Origin: Halobacteriovoraceae bacterium
Lineage (GTDB): Bacteria > Bdellovibrionota > Bacteriovoracia > Bacteriovoracales > Bacteriovoracaceae
DNA length: 5,008 nt
Assembly (NCBI GenBank): GCA_018663815.1
Contig: JABJPQ010000215.1
Location: forward strand, 1 to 5,008
Direction: 5' to 3'
Part shown: piece by piece, positions 1 through 5,008 of the stretch
Layout of the letters: the number at the start of each line of letters is the position of its first letter
Position numbering within the stretch: position 1 is the stretch's first letter
The notes under the pieces: generated by a model
What the model was told of the DNA's origin: nothing
Seen by the model: only the letters and a program-made list of their open reading frames with translations
The model's database searches: none
Program-made: the position numbers and the translations under genes

Positions 1-26
1 ATGTAAAAATGTAATTACGAGATTGT

Positions 27-54
27 GGTAGGTGATTGTTTTTTTTAACCTGCC
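27..54. other. Imperfect hairpin with a T-rich loop in the leader region
   Basis: GGTAGGT (27-33) can pair with ACCTGCC (48-54) through six Watson-Crick pairs and one G-T pair, around a 14-base loop containing eight consecutive T. The T run lies inside the loop instead of after the stem, so this is not a standard intrinsic terminator. It could be the tail of an upstream transcription unit or chance. Apart from this hairpin and the ribosome site at 152-156, I see no gene or convincing promoter in positions 1-164. Confidence 0.22.
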
Positions 55-151
55 TCACACTAATAAATTGAAAAGAATACACATCAGAATCTTAGCTTTC
101 TACGTTGCACCATAACTTGTGGTACTAACTGCAAAATTTAATGAGCCATAA

Positions 152-156
152 ACAGG
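152..156 (+). promoter_or_regulatory. Shine-Dalgarno site AGGAG
   Basis: AGGAG lies 8 bases before the ATG at 165. It is one of the two clear ribosome-binding sites in the window (the other precedes the SRAP gene). It fixes the start of the exported membrane protein and shows that this organism uses Shine-Dalgarno initiation at least for some genes. Confidence 0.7.
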
Positions 157-164
157 AGAAATAA

Positions 165-727
165 ATGAAATCAATTGCAGCTTATTGTCTAATCTTACTA
201 ATTTCCTTAACAAGCTTTCAAAGTCAAGCCGTTGTAGCGGGAGGACTATACTTGTACGAAGTCTCACAAGAAGACGCCTCATATGAAACAGCAAAAACTA
301 CTGCAATTGTTGGTGGATCTATTTCTGCTCTTGGTGGTGTTGGATTAATTGTTGGCTCAGATGCTTTTCTATCTATGCTTGGAACTGCAGTAATGGGAAA
401 AGCCTTGATCCAAGTTGTAGGTATTGTAGGGGTGTCATTTCTTTAGGCTTAGGTATCGTTATTTTAGAAGCTGACGAGGCAGGTACTATCACAATTACTT
501 ATAATTTCATTGATGATCAAGCTGCAAATAAAATTGGTTTAAGTAACTCACAAAAAGATGCTTACAACCAACATGTTGATGACTTTAATGCAATCTACAG
601 TGGAATATATGCAAGTTATACCAAGGAGTCTGACACTGCTCAAATGTGGAATGATGCTTATGAAGTATTAAAAGTACCTCAAGAAGCACAGGAAGCACTT
701 GCAATTATTAACTCTTCTGATTTTTAG
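165..727 (+). pseudogene. Small exported membrane protein of unknown function, frameshifted
   Basis: I do not recognise the family. The ATG is set by AGGAG 8 bases upstream. Residues 1-22 form a Sec signal peptide (Lys2, hydrophobic core, S-Q-A before the predicted cleavage). A Gly/Ala-rich hydrophobic segment follows at about residues 45-64 and a second from about residue 78. The frame stops at 444-446 (93 residues). From 440 onward the -1 frame is open to the TAG at 725-727, with no plausible start of its own. It begins with the rest of the second helix (VISLGLGIVIL) and continues as a soluble tail of about 80 residues ending INSSDF. Adding one base in the GGGG run at 429-432 joins both parts into about 187 residues with one uninterrupted helix, so a one-base loss is the likely event. 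A sequencing error at the homopolymer would look identical. The next gene starts 11 bp after the restored stop, which suggests an operon. The product would sit in the inner membrane or envelope. Confidence 0.68.
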
Positions 728-738
728 AAAAAATAGTA

Positions 739-1680
739 ATGACTAGAGCAGTAAAAACCTTTTATTTTTTATTAGCAAACTTTATTGCTCTAATCTCTCT
801 TAATTCATGGGCCCTTGCCCCAAAACAAGTTATCCTGCTTAATTCAATATATGACATTGATAAATATGGTCGTGAGATTTATGATGAAATAGGCAAAGAA
901 ATATATAATCAATTAGGAAGTAAATATTCGATTAAGGTTATTCATCATACTGGACAAGAAGAACTGTATTATCAATTAAATAATCCAAATAATTTTGCTG
1001 TTTTTTTTGTGGCTCACTCGAACAGTTCAAAAAGTCATATCGCAAATAACCTTATCATTAGCTCTGATCGCTTTAATGTTTTACCTCTCTTTCATCAAAT
1101 CCACCCCAATATCAAGTGGGTTGGAATTGTCGGGTGTAAAGCTAAAGCATTGCTGAATAAAATTAAACATGATTTTTATATGCCACAAATATTTTATGCT
1201 TCGGATTCTCTAACTTTTCATCTCTCGGGTTTAAAGAAAGCAATTAAACACTTTGTTCGATCTCAAAAAAAAACCGACAGAAGAATATCTAGACTTCAAC
1301 GAAAGAAAAAATGTACGAGTAAAACAATTAAAGAGGTTGAGTTTGTTATAACAAGACTACCATCAGATACTCAGCCTTTGAGATTAACTCAAAGAGGACG
1401 ATTTCTCAGTTTATCTTCTCCTAATTTAAAAAGTAAAAGCGTTTTTCTACAAGTCTCTAATAAAAATAATGTTTCTCTTAAAGTTGATATTGGACTTCAC
1501 CCCATTCAGTTTAAAAATCATGAAATCGAAAATATTCAGATTACTACCGCTGATAAATCAATTGTATTAAAGCCAGTTGTCTTATTTGGAAGAACTAAAG
1601 GAGTAACCTCAGTCGTGTATAAAGCAGAAGGTATTCCGAGCGAATATATAAAAACCAAACTTACAAAGCAATGTCATTAG
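739..1680 (+). CDS. Exported 313-residue protein of unknown function, possible caspase-like fold
   Basis: I do not recognise a named family. Residues 1-25 are a signal peptide (Arg3, Lys6, hydrophobic core, S-W-A before cleavage), so the protein is probably periplasmic or surface-associated. Residues 28-165 alternate hydrophobic strands and helices. A strand at 86-92 runs into His93 (FFVAHSN) and a strand at 126-132 runs into Cys133 (WVGIVGCKAK). This order and the 40-residue gap resemble the His/Cys dyad of clan CD peptidases (caspase, CHAT and gingipain types). The usual Gly after His is replaced by Ser, so activity is uncertain. A very basic stretch at about 174-197 links to a C-terminal part (200-313) that looks beta-rich. 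The ATG is the first start after an in-frame stop at 718-720. Only a weak AGAAAA precedes it, consistent with coupling to the gene ending 11 bp upstream. The gene converges on the pseudouridine synthase gene. Confidence 0.8.
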   Translation: MTRAVKTFYFLLANFIALISLNSWALAPKQVILLNSIYDIDKYGREIYDEIGKEIYNQLGSKYSIKVIHHTGQEELYYQLNNPNNFAVFFVAHSNSSKSHIANNLIISSDRFNVLPLFHQIHPNIKWVGIVGCKAKALLNKIKHDFYMPQIFYASDSLTFHLSGLKKAIKHFVRSQKKTDRRISRLQRKKKCTSKTIKEVEFVITRLPSDTQPLRLTQRGRFLSLSSPNLKSKSVFLQVSNKNNVSLKVDIGLHPIQFKNHEIENIQITTADKSIVLKPVVLFGRTKGVTSVVYKAEGIPSEYIKTKLTKQCH

Positions 1681-1687
1681 AGACGTT

Positions 1688-1708
1688 AGTAAAGCCTATT
1701 CAGGCACT
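1688..1708. terminator. Small hairpin between convergent genes, possible terminator
   Basis: GCCT (1694-1697) pairs with AGGC (1702-1705) around an ATTC loop, and AGT (1688-1690) can pair with ACT (1706-1708) if three bases bulge out. On the + strand it is followed by a loosely T-rich stretch (CTTAGTTTTAC). It lies in the 49-bp gap between two convergent genes, where a terminator used from both sides is expected. The stem is short and the T tract broken, so the call is weak. Confidence 0.35.
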
Positions 1709-1729
1709 CTTAGTTTTACAAATTTTAAT

Positions 1730-2413
1730 CTATGAATTCAAAGAGCTGGTATTATATACCTCAAGTGCCATCCATGAATTTGGAGGAGGAGTTGAGAAAC
1801 TATAATTTTTATTTTCAAACTTAAAGCTTAGTCTATGAGAGTGAAGTGCCATATTATTGAATAAGTATTTCTTTTTGATTAAAGTATTAAATTTTTGGTC
1901 ACCATATCTTTGGTCACCAATCACTTGGTGTTTTTGAGAAAGACAATGTTTTCTAATTTGGTGTTGTCTTCCAGTCTCAATTGTTAACTCTAAAAGAGTT
2001 AGGTATTTGTTGGCCTTAATTACTTTAAAATTGGTTAAAGATTTTACTCGGTCCTTTTTCATACCAAGTGGATTCTTTCTACCTTCTGCTTTGTTAGTTA
2101 AATCTTGATTCCAGCTTCCTTTTTGGTTTTCTTGAGAGAAGGTACCTTTAACTATGGCCAAATAGCTTTTCAAAGTTGACTGCTCAGAAAGGGAGGCTTG
2201 AAGATTTCGACTAACGTCACTATCGAAGCTCAAGATCATAATTCCAGATGTCTCTTTGTCTAACCTATTTATAGGGGATAAGCCTTTATGGCCTTGACGA
2301 TCCAGTAATTTAATTAGATTAGTATCGTCCTCATTATTATGTACGCTTAGCCCTGCGGGCTTGTTCACGACTAACCAAGTTTTGCAGTTTTGTAGTATTT
2401 CAATTTGTTCCAT
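1730..2413 (-). CDS. RluA-family RNA pseudouridine synthase (short form without S4 domain)
   Basis: The product isomerises uridine to pseudouridine in rRNA or tRNA. Numbering from the ATG at 2413 (227 residues), family landmarks appear in order. VVNKPAG is at 15-21. INRLDKETSG at 48-57 carries the catalytic Asp52. KSYLAIVKG at 82-90 holds the conserved Tyr84. ETGRQHQIRKH is at 146-156, GDQRYGD at 166-172, and MALHSHRLSF ends the core. Length and lack of an N-terminal S4 domain match RluA/TruC-type enzymes, but I cannot say which RNA position is modified. The frame also has ATGs at 2428 and 2440. I prefer 2413 because MEQIEIL aligns with the usual start of S4-less members and the extra residues (MIYSMLLLI) look unrelated to the fold. 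None of the three starts has a Shine-Dalgarno sequence. The gene lies 208 bp after umuC on the same strand and probably has its own promoter. Confidence 0.92.
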   Translation of the reverse strand: MEQIEILQNCKTWLVVNKPAGLSVHNNEDDTNLIKLLDRQGHKGLSPINRLDKETSGIMILSFDSDVSRNLQASLSEQSTLKSYLAIVKGTFSQENQKGSWNQDLTNKAEGRKNPLGMKKDRVKSLTNFKVIKANKYLTLLELTIETGRQHQIRKHCLSQKHQVIGDQRYGDQKFNTLIKKKYLFNNMALHSHRLSFKFENKNYSFSTPPPNSWMALEVYNTSSLNS

Positions 2414-2465
2414 AATCAGTAATAACATCGAATATATCATGAAGGGAAAGAGAAGATAATAACTT

Positions 2466-2495
2466 GTAATATTTACTCTTTTAACGTGGCCTCAA
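2466..2495 (-). promoter_or_regulatory. Possible promoter for the pseudouridine synthase gene
   Basis: On the minus strand, TTGAGG (2495-2490) and TATTAC (2471-2466) are separated by 18 bp and resemble sigma-70 -35 and -10 boxes. The predicted start of transcription would lie roughly 45 bp before the preferred ATG. The boxes are imperfect and AT-rich DNA yields such matches by chance. Confidence 0.3.
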
Positions 2496-2582
2496 TTGTA
2501 TGTTTGTAAGAAGGGATTATGATTAGCTTCTATTTTTACACAAAGTAGGAATAAGTTAGGATTGATCATTTTGTAATATTTG

Positions 2583-2606
2583 TAGTGAGCAAAATATTTT
2601 TCACTA
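2583..2606 (-). terminator. Hairpin just after umuC, possible weak terminator
   Basis: TAGTGA (2583-2588) pairs with TCACTA (2601-2606), and the intervening AAAATATTTT is itself self-complementary, giving one stem with a two-base bulge. It begins 16 bases past the umuC stop codon on the transcribed strand, the right place for a terminator. The stem is AT-rich and no clean U tract follows, so termination would be inefficient. It may instead be a chance palindrome. Confidence 0.35.
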
Positions 2607-2621
2607 ACTTTACAATTCACT

Positions 2622-3890
2622 CTAAAAAGACGGTAACTCACTCCAACTCGTCGTATACCGAGGAGACTTAAAATTACGATTCATTTTCCAAGCATCGTCA
2701 CTGGTTCCTGAGGAAGCAAACTTAAGAACTCCTTCCCCTTCAACACGATTGATGTAATCGATTGCACTCATTAGTTTCAAATCTTTTTCTGAGTCTGATT
2801 CATAGAAAAAGTTCATTTGAAAGTTTGAGCTTTCATTAAAGTTGGATAATTTAATGCCTGCTTTTCTATACTCATAACCTTCGCGGTAACCCCGCTCCAA
2901 TAATCGAAAAGCTTCAGCTAGCAGCGTCCTCGTATCACAAGTGGGGTTGGCTAATTTTGACCTTTCATACATATAATACTGCTCAATATTTTCCTTAAAA
3001 GGATTTGTTCTCGCAAACACTGAGACCTCATTACAAACTGATTTTTGCTGTCTCATTTTAGCGGCTGCATTTTCAATATAATTTGAAACTGCCTCTTTTA
3101 GAATATTCTTATCAAAGACATAGTCTCCGAAAGTTCTCGAGCACATAATTTCTTTTTTCTTCTCAACATCTTGAGATAAAGCAAAGCAATTGATACCTTG
3201 AAGCTCTTGTTTAATTTGTAGTCCTACTTTGGTGAATATTTTTTGAATAAGCTTATCGTTCTTATAGGTTTTAAATTCATAAGCTGAGTATATTCTCATA
3301 TCGTTAAGCTTTTTCGAGCTTGCCCTGCCTACGCCCCAAATATCACCAACTGGCGTTCTCTTTAAAGCAATATTTTGTAAGTACTCACTATCCAAATAAA
3401 CAACACCTTTCGCTTTATTAGATTTTTTAGCAATATGGTTCGCTACTTTAGAAAGTACTTTTGTAGGGGCGATTCCTACCCCTGTTGGTATACCAACATC
3501 TTGTAAAATTTTTTCTCTTAACATTTTTCCATGAGATAAAATATCTTCAACTCCTGTTAAATCAGCAAAAGCTTCATCAACAGAATAAACTTCAACATCA
3601 GGGCAATTACTTATAATTATTTGCATAACTCTGTTTGAAATATTTGTATAAAGTGCAAAATTACATGAGAACACCTCTACTCTATGCTTCTTACATAGCT
3701 GCTTAATTTTATAATAAGGCTCTCCCATTTTTATCCCTAACGCCTTTGCCTCATTTGTCCTCGCAATCGCGCATCCATCATTGTTTGAAAGTACAATCAC
3801 TGGTTTATTATTTAGTTCAGGTCTAAACAGACGCTCGCAAGAGCAGTAAAACGAATTACAATCAATTAAGGCATAGGCTTTAGTTGTCAT
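2622..3890 (-). CDS. umuC: DNA polymerase V catalytic subunit UmuC
   Basis: This Y-family polymerase works with a dimer of cleaved UmuD to copy damaged DNA with low fidelity during the SOS response. The 422-residue length equals that of E. coli UmuC. The palm begins ALIDCNSFYCSCERLFRP, with metal ligand Asp10 and the likely steric-gate Tyr15. YSVDEAFADLTG at 102-113 supplies Asp105 and Glu106. A helix-hairpin-helix-like part lies around 178-198 (VGDIWGVGRASSKKL). The little-finger domain starts near CSRTFG (250-255). QMNFF at 358-362 occupies the place of the E. coli beta-clamp binding motif. The C-terminus has the UmuC-typical PRYTTSWSELP. All catalytic features are present, so the gene looks functional. 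Its ATG overlaps the end of umuD by 11 bp, implying translational coupling from one transcript. Confidence 0.97.
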   Translation of the reverse strand: MTTKAYALIDCNSFYCSCERLFRPELNNKPVIVLSNNDGCAIARTNEAKALGIKMGEPYYKIKQLCKKHRVEVFSCNFALYTNISNRVMQIIISNCPDVEVYSVDEAFADLTGVEDILSHGKMLREKILQDVGIPTGVGIAPTKVLSKVANHIAKKSNKAKGVVYLDSEYLQNIALKRTPVGDIWGVGRASSKKLNDMRIYSAYEFKTYKNDKLIQKIFTKVGLQIKQELQGINCFALSQDVEKKKEIMCSRTFGDYVFDKNILKEAVSNYIENAAAKMRQQKSVCNEVSVFARTNPFKENIEQYYMYERSKLANPTCDTRTLLAEAFRLLERGYREGYEYRKAGIKLSNFNESSNFQMNFFYESDSEKDLKLMSAIDYINRVEGEGVLKFASSGTSDDAWKMNRNFKSPRYTTSWSELPSF

Positions 3891-4317
3891 AAGGATCTCT
3901 TACAATACCGACAACAATTCCAAATATAACAAACTCATCATCAGAAGAAATGAGAATGGTCTTAAAGCTAGAGTTAAAAGATTTGAGATAGGTGCAGTTT
4001 TCAAGTTCAAGAATTTCTTTGCACATCGGTGTACCGTTTAAATAAAATGCGACAATAGCGCCAGAGAAAAGAGAACGCGATCTATCGACGACAAGAATAT
4101 CATTATTTTTTATATCGGGAGACATGGAGTCTCCACTGGCCCTAACAAAAAATGTCGATTCTTTATTCTTCATAAATTTTTGGTCTAAGGATAAATAGCT
4201 CTCTACAAAATCATCTGAAATACCAAATAGACCACAAGAGACATCTCCGAAAAACGGATATACGTTTGTACTTTGAGCTTTGGCTTTAATATGATTTGAG
4301 TTAGTATTTACTGGCAT
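3880..4317 (-). CDS. umuD: UmuD, self-cleaving subunit of DNA polymerase V (peptidase S24/LexA type)
   Basis: UmuD is activated by RecA-stimulated self-cleavage to UmuD', which pairs with UmuC. At 145 residues it is near the usual size. The cleavage site is Cys28-Gly29 in DVSCGLFG, as in E. coli (Cys24-Gly25). The catalytic Ser64 lies in RASGDSM, and the dyad Lys is Lys100 in PMCKEI, 36 residues later. The C-terminus VFGIVVGIV resembles the family ending FGVVIHVV. The start at 4317 gives a normal-length removable arm. No Shine-Dalgarno sequence precedes it, and the best promoter would place the transcription start at or beside the ATG, so the message may be leaderless. The gene is first in an umuDC operon and divergent from the SRAP gene. 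An AAAC-N4-GTTT palindrome in the promoter spacer is a candidate LexA site. Confidence 0.95.
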   Translation of the reverse strand: MPVNTNSNHIKAKAQSTNVYPFFGDVSCGLFGISDDFVESYLSLDQKFMKNKESTFFVRASGDSMSPDIKNNDILVVDRSRSLFSGAIVAFYLNGTPMCKEILELENCTYLKSFNSSFKTILISSDDEFVIFGIVVGIVRDPYDN

Positions 4318-4323
4318 AATTGT

Positions 4324-4352
4324 ATTCTACACAAACGTAAGTTTTCCGTAAA
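4324..4352 (-). promoter_or_regulatory. Probable sigma-70 promoter of umuDC
   Basis: On the minus strand TTTACG (4352-4347) and TAGAAT (4329-4324) are spaced by exactly 17 bp. The -10 box differs from consensus at one position, the -35 at two. Only six bases separate the -10 box from the umuD ATG, so transcription would start at or next to the start codon. This is inferred from sequence only. Confidence 0.5.
4333..4344. promoter_or_regulatory. Candidate SOS operator: AAAC-N4-GTTT palindrome
   Basis: AAACGTAAGTTT has perfect 4-bp arms around GTAA and lies between the -35 and -10 boxes of the umuD promoter, where a bound repressor would block RNA polymerase. The shape is close to the GAAC-N4-GTTC boxes known for LexA of Gram-positive and some other bacteria. 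No E. coli-type CTG-N10-CAG box occurs in this gap. umuDC is SOS-controlled in well-studied hosts, which makes LexA the natural candidate. The site could also affect the divergent SRAP gene. Confidence 0.4.
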
Positions 4353-4388
4353 TGCATTGTGCAGTGGCCAATTAAACGTCATAAAATC

Positions 4389-4394
4389 AAAGGG
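4389..4394 (+). promoter_or_regulatory. Shine-Dalgarno site AAAGGG of the SRAP gene
   Basis: AAAGGG ends five bases before the ATG at 4400. It supports that start, which is independently fixed because the SRAP family needs Cys as residue 2. A TAAAAT at 4382-4387 could be a -10 box, but its partner TTGTGC (4357-4362) is 19 bp away and a start of transcription there would overlap the ribosome site. Confidence 0.5.
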
Positions 4395-4399
4395 TTAAC

Positions 4400-4852
4400 A
4401 TGTGTTTCAGTGTAGAGGTTGACATTAATCTCAAGCAGCTCGCAAGAGAGTTTAGCGCGAGACTCTCACCAAAGTTTGCATCAGAGAGCTTTAACGCAGT
4501 CTCTACCGGTTATATGAAAACTGACATATTGCCCGTTCTAATGAGCCATGAAGGCCTTTTAAGGGTTGAACCTATGAATTGGTCTCTCACACCTAGCTGG
4601 GCCAAGGAGTATCCATTGAAATGGAGCACATACAATGCAAGGCTTGAAAGAGTTAAGGATGGTACTCCTCAAAAAATCTATGAAGTCCCTACTTTCAAAG
4701 AGGCTTTTAGATTAAATAAGTTTTGTCTTGTTCCAATCAAAGCTGCAATTGAAGCATGTTATTGGGGAGAAACTGCAGGTAAAATTATCTCCTTTCAGCA
4801 AGAAAGTGTCCCTTCGGCTAGCCTGTTTGAGTTGACTCTTGAAATAGTTTAA
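4400..4852 (+). CDS. SRAP-domain protein (YedK/HMCES-like), truncated at the C-terminus
   Basis: SRAP proteins bind abasic sites in single-stranded DNA and form a covalent thiazolidine link through Cys2, shielding the lesion. The sequence begins MCF, so Cys2 becomes N-terminal after Met removal. Further family landmarks are NWSLTPSWAKE at 60-70, YNARLERV at 78-85 (with Asn79 and Arg81 as in the NAR-E motif), FKEAF at 99-103, and CLVPIKAAIEACYWGE at 109-124, where Glu118 fills the position of the YedK active-site Glu. The frame stops at 150 residues, whereas relatives are roughly 200-230 and carry a further HxR motif near the end. That part is missing because a self-derived inverted segment follows (see 4858-5008). 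The last few residues may already be junction sequence. Family members are often found beside SOS polymerase genes, and here umuDC is divergent 82 bp away. Crosslinking chemistry might partly survive without the C-terminal third, but folding probably would not. Confidence 0.88.
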   Translation: MCFSVEVDINLKQLAREFSARLSPKFASESFNAVSTGYMKTDILPVLMSHEGLLRVEPMNWSLTPSWAKEYPLKWSTYNARLERVKDGTPQKIYEVPTFKEAFRLNKFCLVPIKAAIEACYWGETAGKIISFQQESVPSASLFELTLEIV

Positions 4853-4857
4853 ACTGA

Positions 4858-4934
4858 TTAATTTGTTTCGAAATTCCATGGAAGCCATTTATCAGGATTT
4901 TTAAAAACGCTGCTCCTGCTTTGGCCAATAGCCG
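4858..4934 (-). pseudogene. Inverted copy of the SRAP gene 3' end
   Basis: Read on the minus strand from 4932, this stretch encodes AIGQSRSSVFKNPDKW (4932-4885), then LPWNFETN, and a TAA stop at 4860-4858. The first 16 residues are identical to those encoded on the + strand by the right arm of the inverted repeat. The extra eight residues and the stop look like a natural end for an SRAP protein (family members typically end shortly after a W-L). I infer that this is an inverted duplicate of DNA that lies forward just past the right edge of the window. It has no start and is not expected to be expressed as such. Confidence 0.5.
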
Positions 4935-5008
4935 GAAAAAATCCCTTTGAATATTTAACGGCTATTGGCCAAAGCAGGAGCAGCGTTTTTAAAAATCCTG
5001 ATAAATGG
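4885..5008. repeat. Perfect 50-bp inverted repeat with a 24-bp spacer, reaching the window end
   Basis: Positions 4885-4934 and 4959-5008 are exact reverse complements over all 50 bases. The spacer 4935-4958 is not palindromic. The right arm ends at the last base given, so the repeat may be longer. The arms are far longer than a terminator stem and have no T tract, so I do not call it one. No transposase, target duplication or attachment-site motif is visible. Coding content of both arms points to an inverted duplication of the end of the adjacent SRAP gene. Confidence 0.95.
4937..5008 (+). pseudogene. Detached C-terminal fragment of the SRAP gene
   Basis: In the same frame as the upstream SRAP gene this encodes KNPFEYLTA (spacer) followed by IGQSRSSVFKNPDKW (right arm) to the window edge. 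It resembles the C-terminal pattern of SRAP proteins, in which a segment with a Pro is followed by GH-x-R-x-P, a hydrophobic VF/IL, a short linker and a Trp. Here Gln replaces the active-site His and Ser replaces the Pro. Stops at 4850-4852 and 4859-4861 plus the inverted segment separate it from the main body. The similarity is recognised by eye and is short, so this is an inference. Confidence 0.45.

Noticed and set aside
100..294. A 64-codon open frame on the minus strand
   Set aside because: It lies antisense to the start and signal peptide of the exported protein at 165, covers its ribosome site, and shows no recognisable protein features.
429..446. Programmed -1 ribosomal frameshifting
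   Set aside because: The bases do not form a good X-XXY-YYZ slippery heptamer in the zero frame and I see no strong downstream stem. A one-base indel at the G run is simpler.
4447..4468. GAGAGT ... ACTCTC inverted repeat
   Set aside because: It has short arms inside the coding region of the SRAP gene, with no regulatory context; likely chance.
4874..4883. TTCCATGGAA 10-bp palindrome
   Set aside because: It is short and isolated, and lies within the inverted SRAP segment, where it is explained by coding sequence.
4818..4958. A minus-strand open frame encoding a helical-looking peptide (FFRLLAKAGAAFLKIL...) that ends at 4818
   Set aside because: It is tempting as a C-terminus, but it is closed by stops inside the right arm and is explained as an alternative frame of the inverted SRAP segment.
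4885..5008. Intrinsic terminator, hairpin telomere, integron attC site or transposon end
   Set aside because: The arms are too long and lack a T tract for a terminator. The centre is not palindromic as in resolved telomeres. There are no attC core sites at the ends and no transposase or target duplication is visible.

Overview
The window is AT-rich, Gram-negative bacterial DNA. It carries two exported proteins of unknown function, an RluA-family RNA modification enzyme and a complete umuDC mutagenesis operon. Divergent from umuDC is a gene for an SRAP-domain (YedK/HMCES-like) DNA-protein crosslink sensor. Sec-type signal peptides, a single AGGAG ribosome site and the style of the SRAP protein suggest a low-GC proteobacterium or a Bdellovibrionota (Bacteriovorax-like) bacterium. 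This is an impression from protein style, not a demonstrated placement.

Left part (1-1735, + strand). After about 160 bp of leader come two closely spaced genes. The first (165-727) has a signal peptide and two hydrophobic helices, but the reading frame is broken at a GGGG run (429-432). Restoring one base fuses both halves into a protein of about 187 residues. The second (739-1680) is a 313-residue exported protein. Its best-defined part has a strand-His ... strand-Cys layout (H93, C133) like clan CD (caspase-like) peptidases, although the usual neighbouring residues are missing. It converges on the RluA-type pseudouridine synthase gene across a 49-bp gap holding a small hairpin.

Middle part (2411-4400, - strand). 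A likely promoter for the pseudouridine synthase precedes it. Upstream lies umuD-umuC, overlapping by 11 bp and intact in every catalytic feature I could check: the UmuD Cys-Gly cleavage site and Ser/Lys dyad, and the UmuC acidic residues and beta-clamp motif. The 82-bp gap between umuD and the SRAP gene holds a good promoter for umuD. An AAAC-N4-GTTT palindrome sits between its -35 and -10, where an SOS repressor would bind. Both divergent genes belong to DNA-damage responses, so this looks like a small damage-response locus.

Right end (4400-5008). The SRAP gene stops at codon 150, before the C-terminal HxR motif. The sequence then contains a perfect 50-bp inverted repeat with a 24-bp spacer, running to the last base of the window. 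Reading the spacer plus right arm in the SRAP frame gives what looks like the missing SRAP C-terminus. Reading the left arm on the minus strand continues that C-terminus to a natural stop. The simplest explanation is that an inverted copy of the gene's own 3' end has been placed inside the gene. It is either a template-switch mutation or an amplification/assembly fold-back artefact, and it is the most notable structure in the window.
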